Assembly: GCA_900473205.1 (NCBI GenBank)
Contig: UCLB01000007.1
Coordinates: 124,001-188,000, forward strand
Origin: Hyphomicrobiales bacterium
GTDB lineage: Bacteria; Pseudomonadota; Alphaproteobacteria; Rhizobiales; Rhizobiaceae
Reading direction: 5' to 3'
DNA: 64,000 bases
In this document: positions 1 to 9,502 of the stretch, in pieces
Layout: each line of letters begins with the position of its first letter
How positions within the stretch are numbered: the stretch's first letter is position 1
Made by a program: the position numbers and the translations under genes
The notes under the pieces: model-generated
What the model was told of the DNA's origin: nothing
Database searches by the model: none
The model's input: only the letters and a program-made list of their open reading frames with translations

Positions 1-111
1 GACTGCACGTTATGGACGGCATCCGGCAAGCGGCTGCGCGCCTGCATGACGACAGTCGAGCCGGGCATGGAGTTGCGCAGGACACCGTTGATCGGAGATG
101 CAGCACCATGA
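1..111 (+). CDS. (2Fe-2S)-binding small subunit of amine/opine dehydrogenase, C-terminal end only
   Basis: Reading frame 1 is open from the window edge to a TGA at 109-111 and gives 36 C-terminal residues with an RACMTTVEPGMEL segment. That segment resembles the end of the small ferredoxin-like (Fer2_4) subunits of opine oxidases, D-hydroxyproline dehydrogenases and HCN synthases. The stop overlaps the next start as ATGA, the usual arrangement for the gamma-alpha-beta genes of these heterotrimers. The Fe-S cysteines would lie upstream of the window, so the call depends mostly on the two following genes. Confidence 0.6.
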   Translation, partial: DCTLWTASGKRLRACMTTVEPGMELRRTPLIGDAAP

Positions 112-1499
112 CCCCTCCAACGCCCCCGGTCATCATCGGCGCAGGTCCGGCGGGGCTGGCATGTGCCCGCGCTTTGGTTGAGGCCGGAATACGGCCTGTC
201 ATTATCGAGGAAGGTCTCTGTCCGGGCGGACAGGGAACAAGACGCCTGTCCGGGGCGATGACCAAGGAAGCGACACGTTTCATGGGGCGTCGTGCAGCGG
301 CAGAAGCCTCGGCTCGAGAACGCTCTGAAGATCAAATCCTCGCCGCTTGCGACTGGCGTCCGCAGACACTGGCATGGGGCATATTTGCCGACCGGGTGGA
401 GACAGTCAGCGAAGGTCGTCATGACAGCATTCCCTATGATCAGCTCATGATTGCCGTGGGTGCGACAGACAGGATCATGGCGATGCCGGGCTGGACATTG
501 CCGGGGGTGTTTTCGCTGGGCGGTGCGCAGGTGGCCTTGAAAACCCACGCGTCATTAATCGGGAAGCGCGTGGTTCTCGCTGGGGCATCGCCTCTGCTCT
601 ATCTCGCAGCGGCGCAATATGCGCGAATGGGCCTGCGCGAACTCACGGTCGTCGATACCGCCCGCCCCGCCGACAAACGGAAGGCGGCGCTCGGCATGGC
701 GATGACGTCGCCATCGACGCTGCTTGAAGGCATCCAGCTTCTGCGCGAACTCAGACGCCACAAAATCCGCATCGTTGCGGGCGCGGCCCTCATCAAAGCA
801 TCCGGCAGCGAACGGCTAGAAACCGTTCATATCCGCCACGCGAACGGAGCATTGGAAGCGATTGATTGCGACGCGCTGGCGTTCGGATATGGATTGCGGC
901 CAGAGACGCAACTTGCCGAATTGGCGGGCGCAGACTTCCGTTTCGACGACACGCTTCGCCAGTGGTTTCCCATAAGCGATGCAGATGGCCGCGCCGGGCC
1001 AAAGCTCTGGCTCGCCGGTGACAGCGCATTGACCGGCGGCCGCATCGCCGCGGCACGGAGCGGACGGCTGGCGGCACTTTCAATGATCGCCGCGAGAGAG
1101 AACAACCCCAGCGATACACAAGAGATGAGGCAGCTGCGAAAATCCGTTTCACGCCTGCGTCGGTTTCAGATGCACATGGCTGGCGCTTTTCCCTGGCCGC
1201 ATGCGGCGGCAAAAGACCTTCCGGAGGACACCATCGTATGCCGTTGCGAGCGTGTGTCCGCGGGCGACATCCGTGATGCTGTTCGAAAAGTTGCAGGGCC
1301 GGTCGAGGTCAATCGCGTCAAGGCGATTACCCGCTGCGGCATGGGTCGCTGTCAGGGGCGCTATTGCGCGCAGACCCTTCAGGAGTTGACGGCAGCCACA
1401 AGCGGGCGACCCGTGGCCGATGTTGGCCGGCTTCGGGCTCAGGCGCCGGTGCGCCCAATACCGATGAGTGTTGACGAGGACGGAGGCGACCAGCGATGA
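108..1499 (+). CDS. FAD/NAD(P)-binding oxidoreductase, alpha subunit of opine/D-hydroxyproline dehydrogenase-type complex
   Basis: This 463-residue protein has an N-terminal dinucleotide-binding fold with GAGPAG at residues 11-16 and a C-terminal BFD-like [2Fe-2S] domain with cysteines 378, 380, 410, 415 and 420 (CRC, then CGMGRCQGRYC). That combination is typical of the OoxA, HcnB and LhpA-type subunits, which work with a DAO-type beta subunit to oxidise secondary amines such as opines or D-hydroxyproline and pass electrons onward. The ATG at 108 overlaps the preceding stop and is preferred to an in-frame ATG at 12, which would add 32 residues lying inside the upstream gene. The substrate cannot be decided from sequence. 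Confidence 0.85.
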   Translation: MTPPTPPVIIGAGPAGLACARALVEAGIRPVIIEEGLCPGGQGTRRLSGAMTKEATRFMGRRAAAEASARERSEDQILAACDWRPQTLAWGIFADRVETVSEGRHDSIPYDQLMIAVGATDRIMAMPGWTLPGVFSLGGAQVALKTHASLIGKRVVLAGASPLLYLAAAQYARMGLRELTVVDTARPADKRKAALGMAMTSPSTLLEGIQLLRELRRHKIRIVAGAALIKASGSERLETVHIRHANGALEAIDCDALAFGYGLRPETQLAELAGADFRFDDTLRQWFPISDADGRAGPKLWLAGDSALTGGRIAAARSGRLAALSMIAARENNPSDTQEMRQLRKSVSRLRRFQMHMAGAFPWPHAAAKDLPEDTIVCRCERVSAGDIRDAVRKVAGPVEVNRVKAITRCGMGRCQGRYCAQTLQELTAATSGRPVADVGRLRAQAPVRPIPMSVDEDGGDQR

Positions 1500-2668
1500 G
1501 CGCGCAGTTCGACGTCATCATCATCGGCGGAGGCCTTTTCGGCAGCTTCACAGGCCTGTTTCTGGCGCGGGCGGGCAAGCGTGTTGCCTTGATAGAGCGT
1601 GGCTTCGTTGGTGGGCAATCTAGCGGCGCCAACTTCGGGGGGCTTCGGCTGCAGGGACGCTCGCCGGAGCAATACCCACTGTCGCTCATGGCCCAACGAC
1701 ACTGGGAAGACTTCGAAACGCTCGTGGGGGAGGGATGCGAGTATGACCGCAACGGCATGGTCTACTTTGCTCACACCGAGGCTGGCAGGGAGCGCTTGCT
1801 GACATATGCCTCGCAATCACGCGCCTGCGGCCTTGAAGTCGAGATATGGGAAGATGCCGACATTCGCCACCGCATGCCCTGGCTGACAGGGAATGGATTG
1901 CTGGCATCTTATTCACCAAGATGTGCCGTCGCCAATCCGCGTATCAGCACACCTGCCGTGACACGCGCAATGGTGCGGGCCGGAGGTCATGTTTTCGAGC
2001 AGACCGAAGTGGTGGAGATAGACCATCACAATGAGATGTTCACGATCAGGACCGCCAATCGACCGCCAATGAAAGCACCTGTGCTTGTAAATGCAGCGGG
2101 AGGCTGGGCTGGATCGGTCAGCCAGCATTTCGGCGAGACAACACCGTTGTTTTCCGCAGGCCCACCGCAATTCGTCACCGAGCCGATGCCCTATGTGCTG
2201 AGGCCTTCAGTCTACGCCATCGAAGGCGATCTCATCCTGCGGCAGATTCCGCGTGGCAATTTCATTTTCGCCGGATATCCGCGCACGCTTTCGAATGAGG
2301 ACGGACAGCACACATTCGTCCCGCCACAGAAGACGCTCAATGGAATGCGCGCGGTATCACGACACATGCCAGGCTTGCGAAACGCGGAGATCATCAGAGT
2401 GTGGTCCGGCGTCGAGGGATATCTGCCCGATATGCTGCCGGTCATAAGCGCCAGCGAAACCACACCCGGCCTCTATCACGCATTCGGCGGCAGCGGCGGC
2501 GGCTTCCAGATTGCCCCGGCGGTTGGAGAATGCCTTGCGCTTCAAATCTGCGGGCAGACGCCACCCGTTGACCTCTCGCCCTATTCCATCGGACGATTTC
2601 GATCTTCCATTAAGGCAAGCGACAAACTCACGAAGGAGTTTGATGGCGCGCATAAAGGCCAGTCCTAA
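1496..2668 (+). CDS. FAD-dependent D-amino-acid-oxidase-family dehydrogenase, beta subunit
   Basis: A 390-residue DAO-family flavoprotein with the Rossmann motif GGGLFG at 11-16, an acidic residue ending the second strand (E34), and a C-terminal FGGSGGGFQIAPAVGE segment that contacts FAD in this family. It is translationally coupled to the alpha subunit (ATGA overlap) and completes a gamma-alpha-beta set. It is the likely catalytic subunit, oxidising a secondary amine or N-alkyl amino acid. It could act on opines, D-hydroxyproline, sarcosine-like compounds or glycine (HCN synthase); no feature here separates these. The gene ends 3 bases before the convergent metallophosphoesterase gene. Confidence 0.85.
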   Translation: MSAQFDVIIIGGGLFGSFTGLFLARAGKRVALIERGFVGGQSSGANFGGLRLQGRSPEQYPLSLMAQRHWEDFETLVGEGCEYDRNGMVYFAHTEAGRERLLTYASQSRACGLEVEIWEDADIRHRMPWLTGNGLLASYSPRCAVANPRISTPAVTRAMVRAGGHVFEQTEVVEIDHHNEMFTIRTANRPPMKAPVLVNAAGGWAGSVSQHFGETTPLFSAGPPQFVTEPMPYVLRPSVYAIEGDLILRQIPRGNFIFAGYPRTLSNEDGQHTFVPPQKTLNGMRAVSRHMPGLRNAEIIRVWSGVEGYLPDMLPVISASETTPGLYHAFGGSGGGFQIAPAVGECLALQICGQTPPVDLSPYSIGRFRSSIKASDKLTKEFDGAHKGQS

Positions 2669-2671
2669 TTT

Positions 2672-4195
2672 CTATCGAACCAGCGCGCGGAACAACTCTA
2701 AGAACCTGATCAAATCCTGAAGGCCAGATGTTTTGACACTCTCCTCCACCATCGTGCCCGCACACAGGTCGCGATAAAATGCGATTTTCTCCGCAGACAG
2801 GCCATTTGTCGTTCCATCACCGCGGAGAAAATAGAAATCGTCCACCATTTGCCGAAGTGGCAGAGGCGTAAATTGCGGCCATCGCTCAGTCAGCCCCAAG
2901 GCGTCTACATCGAAGAGTTGCCCAATCTGGGTGTCGAGAACCGCTCGAAACTCTGGTGGCCAGTCTTCTGGTAGATGCTTATTCTCGATCAGGCTTTGCA
3001 GGTGCGCGCGTAAAAAACTGGGGTAGTTTGGAGCGGCTAGCGCGTCAGAGAAAGCCCTGTCGCCGGTAGGTGCTGCCTGCGCGCGGTAGGCGGGAAACGC
3101 GGCGTCATAGCCTTGAACCGCCTCAAGCCGGACGGTTTCTATGTCTACCTTGTCAGAGTCAGCATTTACGATGACATAGCCGCCCGGATAGGCGACGGGG
3201 GATGGCACCGCGATGTTGACGAGGCCGTCCAGTTCAATTCGTCCACCAACATGCATATGCCCGCTGAAGTGCCATCGGATGCCAGCCTTTGCCAGTTGTC
3301 TGCCACTTTCAGGTGATGGCATGCGTCTTGCCCAATCCGGCGTGCACGCGGCCTTTACAGCATCGCCTTCTCCGGCCAAGGCCAGTGGCAAAGCGGGATA
3401 ATGGGAAAAAGCCAGAAGGGTCTTGCCTGACTGGTCTGCACGTTGGGCAACATCGGTAATCCATGCCAGGAGGTATGGACGTGCTGCCAGAACATAATCC
3501 CAGGCGGCATCTGCTCTGAGTTCCCAGACATTGCCGACCTTCTGAAAGACGTTGGCATCCAGCATGAGCAGCCACAATCCATCCTGCGGCTCCACCAGAT
3601 AGGAGGCGTCGAGTCCTGAGGCGTCGCTGCCTGCCGGTCGGCGGTCTTTTGGTTGGTCGCTGTCGCCGAAAGGTGTTTCCCAGTGCAAGACATCATCTGG
3701 CTGCGCTATGCCATAGTCCGCCATCGCATCCATGGCTTCCAAGGTGGACATTCCACGCATGTCAGAGCGGATCAGGGCTGTCTCGTCAGCATTCTCATCG
3801 CTCGTCACGATAACCGGCTGAAGCCCATCAGCCTTCGTCAGCCGCTTGGCCTGATGGCGTGGCTCAGGGCCGTAGCAATCGTGATTGCCGAAAGTGAGGA
3901 AAAAGCGCAAGCCGTGCCTTTCCTCATAAGACGACAGAACGCCTTTGACCGCCGATACGGCGCCCAGTTGCCCATCGTCGGAGTAGTCTCCCAGCAAGAC
4001 CACATCGCGAATGCCGCGCTGAACGATATCGTCAAGCACCGCGATAAATGCCGGGTAGCTTTCGTTGAAGACGCGCGTGGAGGCCATCGTGTCTTCGAGC
4101 GTGCGCAGGGCAAGCTCGCCGCCCCCCTCTTCCAGCATGCCGTAACCGCCGTGGAGATCATGCAGATGAACGTCGGCGACGACTGCGATCTTCAT
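2672..4195 (-). CDS. Metallophosphoesterase, probable phosphodiester or phosphomonoester hydrolase
   Basis: This 507-residue protein carries the calcineurin-like metal motifs in order: DVH (D8, H10), GDYSDDG (D70), GNHD (103-106), FSHY (263-266) and GHMH (312-315). About 190 residues beyond the last motif form a separate C-terminal region of unknown role. No signal peptide is visible, so it should act in the cytoplasm. Its ATG shares one base with the end of the glycerophosphodiesterase gene, and it is the last gene of the Ugp-like operon. It may release phosphate or a second alcohol from an imported phosphodiester. The fold is certain; the substrate is inference. Confidence 0.85.
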   Translation of the reverse strand: MKIAVVADVHLHDLHGGYGMLEEGGGELALRTLEDTMASTRVFNESYPAFIAVLDDIVQRGIRDVVLLGDYSDDGQLGAVSAVKGVLSSYEERHGLRFFLTFGNHDCYGPEPRHQAKRLTKADGLQPVIVTSDENADETALIRSDMRGMSTLEAMDAMADYGIAQPDDVLHWETPFGDSDQPKDRRPAGSDASGLDASYLVEPQDGLWLLMLDANVFQKVGNVWELRADAAWDYVLAARPYLLAWITDVAQRADQSGKTLLAFSHYPALPLALAGEGDAVKAACTPDWARRMPSPESGRQLAKAGIRWHFSGHMHVGGRIELDGLVNIAVPSPVAYPGGYVIVNADSDKVDIETVRLEAVQGYDAAFPAYRAQAAPTGDRAFSDALAAPNYPSFLRAHLQSLIENKHLPEDWPPEFRAVLDTQIGQLFDVDALGLTERWPQFTPLPLRQMVDDFYFLRGDGTTNGLSAEKIAFYRDLCAGTMVEESVKTSGLQDLIRFLELFRALVR

Positions 4196-4917
4196 TATGC
4201 GGCGGCTCCGCGCAGTTCTCGGCGGGCGGATTCGAACAGGTCCGGGCGGTCGAGATTGATGTAATCGACGCCAGCCTTTGCAATCTCGCGATGAATGGCT
4301 ATATCGTCTCCGCCATAATAGGTCATGACTTCAAGCCCGGCCTTGGCGCATGCCTGCAGCAGGCCCGGCCTGCGCATCTGCTCCACCGTGATTTCGATGA
4401 TCGATGCATGGTGAACTGCGCCCACCAGAGACGGTGATTTGGCGATGTTCAGCGTCATCATCTTGCGAAACTCCGGCGCAATCAATTGCAGATCACGGCG
4501 CATTTCCTCGGAGAACGAGAAGTAGAACGTGTCGCGCACCATACCAAGATTACGCACCAGCGAAACCACCTTGGCGGGATCGCAATATTTGAGTTCGATG
4601 TAAACGCCTGCACGACCGCGCAGATGTTCAAGATAGGCATCGAGACGCGGCACGACGGCACCCTTGAAGGCGTCACCGAACCAGCTTCCAGCATCCAGCG
4701 CATCGATTTCGCTCGACAGCGCATGGCCGATAGGACCGGTGGCATTGGTGGTACGATCCAGCGTTTCGTCATGGAAAACATAGAGAACGCCATCGGCACT
4801 CTCGCGCACGTCGAGTTCAATGTAATCAGCGCCCTGCTTGATCGCGAGGTCGGCAGCGGCAAAGGTATTTTCCGGCGCAAAATGGTTTGCACCGCGATGG
4901 GATACGATCTTAGTCAC
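4195..4917 (-). CDS. Glycerophosphodiester phosphodiesterase, cytoplasmic UgpQ-type
   Basis: This 240-residue TIM-barrel protein starts with the GDPD signature: HRGA at 7-10, ENT at 17-19, E34 and D36, and HD at 49-50, matching the catalytic His pair and metal ligands. It lacks a signal peptide, as in UgpQ rather than periplasmic GlpQ, so it would cleave glycerophosphodiesters after import into glycerol-3-phosphate and an alcohol. It lies 12 bases downstream of the ABC ATPase gene, consistent with import coupled to hydrolysis. Confidence 0.88.
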   Translation of the reverse strand: MTKIVSHRGANHFAPENTFAAADLAIKQGADYIELDVRESADGVLYVFHDETLDRTTNATGPIGHALSSEIDALDAGSWFGDAFKGAVVPRLDAYLEHLRGRAGVYIELKYCDPAKVVSLVRNLGMVRDTFYFSFSEEMRRDLQLIAPEFRKMMTLNIAKSPSLVGAVHHASIIEITVEQMRRPGLLQACAKAGLEVMTYYGGDDIAIHREIAKAGVDYINLDRPDLFESARRELRGAAA

Positions 4918-4929
4918 GAAAAAGTCCTG

Positions 4930-6039
4930 TCAGTTTGCGGGTTCAAGCGATTTGACCCGGATGTCTTGATGCGAAACATGGGCGTGAAGATCGACAATGC
5001 GATTGCCCGACACGTCGAACAGAAGCGTGAGGTCGGATTTGCACGCTATGCCCACAGACGCGCCCGGCGCGTGACGAACCAACTCGCCATACTCAAGCGC
5101 ATGGATGGGCCCGGCCGGTGTATCGATGGTGTAGAACACTTCGCGGCCCATGGGCTCGACGGTGACGATCTGCCCCTTCAAGGTTGCGTCGGCATCTGAG
5201 CCAAGGGTGATATCTTCCGGCCGCAGACCGAAAGTCACCTCACCATCATATTGCGAGGTGAGGTCCAGCGACGTATCCCCCAACCGTAACCGGCGTCCGG
5301 CAGACTTGCCCTTGATCAGATTCATAGGCGGTGTGCCGATGAAGCCTGCAACGAACAGATTGTTGGGGCGGCGGTAGAGATCGTCAGGCGTTCCGATCTG
5401 GGCAATCTCGCCATTGTTCATGCAGATGATCCGGTCTGCCATGGTGATCGCTTCGATCTGGTCGTGAGTGACGATCAGCGTGGTGAAGCCAAGCCGCTTC
5501 TGAATGCTTTTCAACTCTGCCCGCATGGTGATACGCAAGGTGGCATCGAGGTTGGAAAGCGGCTCGTCCAGAAGGAGGATGTTCGGCTCCTTGACGAGCG
5601 CACGCGCCAGGGCCACGCGCTGCTGCTGCCCGCCGGAAAGCTGCGACGGGCGGCGGTCGAGCAGGGCGCTGATCTGTACGAGGCTTGCCGCCTCTTCCAC
5701 TCGTTTCGCGATTTCCTGCTTGCCCATGCTTTTGAAACGCAGTGGAAAGGCGATGTTTTCCCGCACGGTCAGGTTCGGGTAAAGCGCATAGGACTGGAAG
5801 ACGATGCCGACATTGCGGTCACGCGCGTCGATGCGGTTGACATTGTGCCCATCGAACGAAATCTGCCCGCCCGTCGGCGCGTAAAGACCCGCCAGTAGGA
5901 ACAGCGTGGTGGATTTGCCGCAGCCGGACGGCCCGAGGACAGCGACGAATTCGCCATCTTCGATGGTCAGGTTCATGGGTTTCAGAACCTGGGTCTCGCC
6001 CCAGCTTTTGGTGACTTTATCGAGAGTGATCTTGGCCAT
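4930..6039 (-). CDS. ABC transporter ATP-binding protein, UgpC/MalK family
   Basis: A 369-residue ATPase with Walker [10 protein letters not shown] at 36-44, signature LSGGQ at 134-138, Walker B LLLDEP at 155-160 and a C-terminal OB/TOBE domain typical of CUT1 sugar and glycerol-phosphate importers. It energises the two permeases encoded just upstream (4-base gap) and lies 12 bases before the glycerophosphodiesterase gene. The neighbourhood points to glycerol-3-phosphate, glycerophosphodiesters or a related phosphodiester as cargo, but many UgpC-like ATPases serve plain sugars. Confidence 0.9.
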   Translation of the reverse strand: MAKITLDKVTKSWGETQVLKPMNLTIEDGEFVAVLGPSGCGKSTTLFLLAGLYAPTGGQISFDGHNVNRIDARDRNVGIVFQSYALYPNLTVRENIAFPLRFKSMGKQEIAKRVEEAASLVQISALLDRRPSQLSGGQQQRVALARALVKEPNILLLDEPLSNLDATLRITMRAELKSIQKRLGFTTLIVTHDQIEAITMADRIICMNNGEIAQIGTPDDLYRRPNNLFVAGFIGTPPMNLIKGKSAGRRLRLGDTSLDLTSQYDGEVTFGLRPEDITLGSDADATLKGQIVTVEPMGREVFYTIDTPAGPIHALEYGELVRHAPGASVGIACKSDLTLLFDVSGNRIVDLHAHVSHQDIRVKSLEPAN

Positions 6040-6043
6040 GGAA

Positions 6044-7117
6044 TTATCCCTTGATCCCGCCGAAGCTCATCTGGGTGATGTACTTCTGCGTGAAGGTGTA
6101 GAGGAGCAGCACAGGCAGGAGATAGATGATGCCGACGGCGGCGATCATGCCGTAGTCTGCGCCCATATTGTCCTGTGCGACGAAGAAGAGGTAGAGGCTC
6201 ATCGTCATCTGGCTTTTGTCGATGAGCAGCGTCTGGACGAAGACATATTCCTCCCAACCTCTTAGGAAGGTGAAGGTCGCAACCGCGATCAGGCCGCTAC
6301 GCACCTGCGGTAACACAATCATGCGAAACGCCTGCGAACGGGTGGCGCCGTCGGTCACGGCACTCATTTCTATGTCCCAGGGCACGTTGTCGAAAAAGCT
6401 CTTGAGCACGAAAATTGCAAAGGGCAATTCCAGTGCGCTCATGACCATCACCACACCTGCGAGGTTGTTGAGCAGCCCCATATAGTGGAGCTGAATGAAG
6501 ATGGCGACAGTTAGCGCCAATGCTGGGAAGGCGTGCAACAGTAGCAGGCCCCGCAGAAAACTTTCGCGACCAGCAAAGGCGAAGCGAGACAGAGCATAGG
6601 CAGCCGGGGTTGCAACGAGCGTGACGATCAGCGTCTGGCTAACAGCGAAGATCACCGAACTTCCGAGTGCCGTCCATATGGATGGCATCAAGTCTATGAT
6701 GGTCGTTTCTGTTCCAGCGATATCCCGATTCCACAAGAAACGATAATTGTCGATTGTCATGTGCGGGGCGAGCAAAATCGCCACCAGAATGACGACGACG
6801 ATGCCAAGCGCCGACCAGGACAGAGCCGGCTTGCGCAGACGATCAGCCAGAAAGGCAATTGCAATTGCGCCGAAATAGGCAACGAGCGCAATCCCCGCGG
6901 TGCGCCATAAAACTAGCCGGCTGACAGCTTCGTCCGAGGAGGTCAGCGATTTCACCAGCAGCCAGAGATACGGCAGAAGAACGGGAACCGAAACAATCGT
7001 CAGAAACAGGATGATTGCCGAGAGAAAACCGGCCCTGTTGGCGACACCGCGGCGCTCAAGACGCTGCCAGTGAGCGGAAGGGGCGGCAGGTATGGCATCG
7101 GTCTGGACGAGCGTCAT
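6044..7117 (-). CDS. ABC transporter permease, MalG/UgpE type
   Basis: A polytopic membrane protein of 357 residues with the inner-membrane permease coupling loop near its C-terminal third (EMSAVTDGATRSQAFRMIVLP). It is longer than the usual 270-300 residues because of an N-terminal extension holding extra hydrophobic segments before the core. The ATG at 7117 overlaps the preceding permease stop as ATGA and is preferred to an in-frame ATG at 7174 inside that gene. It forms the translocation pore with the next permease. Confidence 0.88.
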   Translation of the reverse strand: MTLVQTDAIPAAPSAHWQRLERRGVANRAGFLSAIILFLTIVSVPVLLPYLWLLVKSLTSSDEAVSRLVLWRTAGIALVAYFGAIAIAFLADRLRKPALSWSALGIVVVILVAILLAPHMTIDNYRFLWNRDIAGTETTIIDLMPSIWTALGSSVIFAVSQTLIVTLVATPAAYALSRFAFAGRESFLRGLLLLHAFPALALTVAIFIQLHYMGLLNNLAGVVMVMSALELPFAIFVLKSFFDNVPWDIEMSAVTDGATRSQAFRMIVLPQVRSGLIAVATFTFLRGWEEYVFVQTLLIDKSQMTMSLYLFFVAQDNMGADYGMIAAVGIIYLLPVLLLYTFTQKYITQMSFGGIKG

Positions 7118-8028
7118 CACAGCACCTCGATCTTTGGAGCTGAAAAGGTGGAGCGCATATTGCTGACACGCCACTGGATGAGCGTTACGACCACGCCAAT
7201 GACCATCAGGCCTAGTGCCAGCGCAGCACCATAGGCATAGGCGCCGTTTTCGAATGCGCGACGATAGATATAGAGCGCGTATGGGGTGGAATCGTAGACC
7301 GGGCCGCCGCCGGTGATGAGCAGGATGTACTCATAGGTCGTCATCAGCGAAAGCGCCTGATAAATGGTTATGAAGCGGATGGGCTGCGAAAGCGCAGGCG
7401 CCACGACATGCCGCAGCACACCCCATTCGCTGGCACCATCAACCCGCGCGGCGTTGGCAAGGTGGGACGGGATCGAGCGGATGGACGACGTCAGGATGAC
7501 CATGGCGAAAGACGCGCCGACCACGCCATTTGCGAGAATGACGAGCAAAAGCGGAAAGTCGTTGCGCAGGTTGAGCGTCGGAAGGCCGAAGGTGCTTGTG
7601 ACCTGGTTGAGCAGACCTGATGGTGATGGATCGGCAATCCATATCCACAAAATGCCGTAGAGGACGGCGGGGCTCATGCGTGGCAGAAGCCAGAGGCCAC
7701 GGAAGAAATTGCCGAGTTTGTCAGGTATCGCCGTAGACGTCATCGCCAGCAGCGTGCCGAGGCCGATATTGAAAATGAACAGTGTTGCGGTGACGTAAAT
7801 CAGCGTCGTCAGCAGCACCATCGGCATGCGGGCATCCCGCTGCACGATCCGTTCGAAGTTCTGCGTCGTGAACTGCCCGACGCGCAGATTGGCACCCATA
7901 TCGGTAAAGGCAATCACCGCATTGACGACGATCGGCGCCAGAAAAAACACGGCAAGCAGCGCTATTGCCGGCGCAAGATAGAGCATGGGCCGTGCCGGAC
8001 GGTGCGCTCGGAGCTGGAATTGGGACAT
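7117..8028 (-). CDS. ABC transporter permease, MalF/UgpA type
   Basis: A 303-residue membrane protein with about six hydrophobic segments and the EAA-like cytoplasmic loop (ANAARVDGASEWGVLRHVVAPAL) that docks on the ATPase. It is the first permease after the binding-protein gene, from which it is separated by 70 bases holding a strong hairpin. It is the heterodimer partner of the UgpE-like permease. Confidence 0.9.
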   Translation of the reverse strand: MSQFQLRAHRPARPMLYLAPAIALLAVFFLAPIVVNAVIAFTDMGANLRVGQFTTQNFERIVQRDARMPMVLLTTLIYVTATLFIFNIGLGTLLAMTSTAIPDKLGNFFRGLWLLPRMSPAVLYGILWIWIADPSPSGLLNQVTSTFGLPTLNLRNDFPLLLVILANGVVGASFAMVILTSSIRSIPSHLANAARVDGASEWGVLRHVVAPALSQPIRFITIYQALSLMTTYEYILLITGGGPVYDSTPYALYIYRRAFENGAYAYGAALALGLMVIGVVVTLIQWRVSNMRSTFSAPKIEVL

Positions 8029-8055
8029 TGTGAACTACCGATGAGAAAAGGCGTT

Positions 8056-8080
8056 GCCGCCCGGCGTCATGCCGGGCGGC
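8056..8080 (-). promoter_or_regulatory. GC-rich 10-bp hairpin between binding-protein and permease genes
   Basis: A perfect inverted repeat, GCCGCCCGGC-N5-GCCGGGCGGC, sits between the binding-protein stop (8099) and the permease start (8028). It is not followed by a T-run, so it is more likely an mRNA 3'-end stabiliser or partial attenuator than a full terminator. Hairpins at this place commonly let the binding protein be made in excess over the membrane subunits. Confidence 0.7.
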
Positions 8081-8098
8081 AGGCAATGAAGTGAAATT

Positions 8099-9472
8099 TT
8101 AGTTGCTGGCGCTATCGCGGATTTCGATGTCCTTGCCGAACTGCATTTCAAGCTCGTCGGCGATGAAATCGACAGCCTGTTCAGCCGTCATCTTGCCGGT
8201 TTCAACAGCCTGAAGACCATTGAACAGAACCTTGTTGTAGCTACCAAACTGAGTGTGGTTCGGAACGAACTGGGCATTCGCCATCATCGGAGATGCAGCA
8301 GACAGGACCCAGTTTTCCTTGTATTTTGGCATCGCCGTCTGAGCGTTGCTGATTGCCGTGTGATAAGATGTCACGGCATGCTCATTGTTGAAATAGGGCA
8401 ACGATGCGAGCGCTACGAGGTCGGCAGCGATTTCTGCATTCTTGCTCTTGGGGTTGACGGCGTAAAGAATGGGGTGGGAAAGGTTGGCAGGCTTGCCGCC
8501 CTTTTCTGCGGCAGGAGCAGGCAGCCAGCCGATCTTGTGGAAGTAACCTTCCTTGTCGGTCGGCCATGTTGCACCGTTCTTTTCACCAACCTGCCAGGCA
8601 ACAGCCCAGACGCCCTGATGGAAGATGAAGGCCTTTTCCTGCTTGAACGCGCCCTGGATCGCTTCCCAGCTCATGGCCGTATTGTCGATAGGCGTTACGC
8701 CTTCCTTGGCATTGCGCTCATACCAACCCAGCGCCTTGGTCATTTCAGCCTTGGGGAACACCAGCTTGCCGGTCTTTTCATCCATGAACTTCACGCCATA
8801 GGACTGGAAGACCATGAGATAGTCGATACCGACATTGGGGCGATGCAGCATGCCGTACTGGGCAGCCTTGCCGTCTACGACTTCCTTGGAGAGAGCGGTC
8901 AAATCATCCAGAGTAAACTCGCCTGCTTCGACCTTGGCTGGAAGGCTTTCGATGAAGGCTTCGTCCTTGCCGATTTTGCGCAGCATATCCTTGTTGTAGA
9001 AGAACATGCGGATTTCGGCATCCTGCGGAACGCCGTAAATCTTGCCATCATTGGCCTTGGCCGAGTTCCACAGCACCGGCAGGATATCGCCATAAACCCA
9101 TGGTGAGGCGGCGATCCGCTCATCCATCTGCATTGCATAACCATCTTGGGCAAACTGGTCGATCCACTCGTGCGGAACGGTGTAGATGTCAGGGCCCTGG
9201 CCGACAGAGAATGCCTTCAAGTTTTCCAGCGCCAGATCGTCCCAGCCCTTTACGGCGCTGTTATTGGCTTCGATGACGATGTGCTTGTCCACGCCTGCCG
9301 ATTTGAACTGTTCGTTCATGATCTTGGCCGCACCTTCAATATTGGTGATGCGACCCGGCGCCGTCTTGTCGGCCAGCGTGGAAATCTTGATCTTGATGTC
9401 TTCCGCATGCGCTGCGCCTGCGACGAGAGCGGAGATCGCAACGGATGTGAGAAGGGAAACGAATTTGGTCAT
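8099..9472 (-). CDS. Extracellular solute-binding protein, family 1 (UgpB-like)
   Basis: A 457-residue periplasmic protein with a Sec signal peptide (short basic start, hydrophobic core, AHA cleavage site near residue 23) and a two-lobed cluster-B binding-protein pattern. It is the first gene of the operon binding protein, permease, permease, ATPase, glycerophosphodiesterase, metallophosphoesterase. The operon suggests a phosphodiester or glycerol-phosphate ligand. The binding residues known from UgpB could not be confirmed by eye. Confidence 0.88.
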   Translation of the reverse strand: MTKFVSLLTSVAISALVAGAAHAEDIKIKISTLADKTAPGRITNIEGAAKIMNEQFKSAGVDKHIVIEANNSAVKGWDDLALENLKAFSVGQGPDIYTVPHEWIDQFAQDGYAMQMDERIAASPWVYGDILPVLWNSAKANDGKIYGVPQDAEIRMFFYNKDMLRKIGKDEAFIESLPAKVEAGEFTLDDLTALSKEVVDGKAAQYGMLHRPNVGIDYLMVFQSYGVKFMDEKTGKLVFPKAEMTKALGWYERNAKEGVTPIDNTAMSWEAIQGAFKQEKAFIFHQGVWAVAWQVGEKNGATWPTDKEGYFHKIGWLPAPAAEKGGKPANLSHPILYAVNPKSKNAEIAADLVALASLPYFNNEHAVTSYHTAISNAQTAMPKYKENWVLSAASPMMANAQFVPNHTQFGSYNKVLFNGLQAVETGKMTAEQAVDFIADELEMQFGKDIEIRDSASN

Positions 9473-9502
9473 GGAGGTGTGATCCAGTTGAAGAATGATT
9501 AT

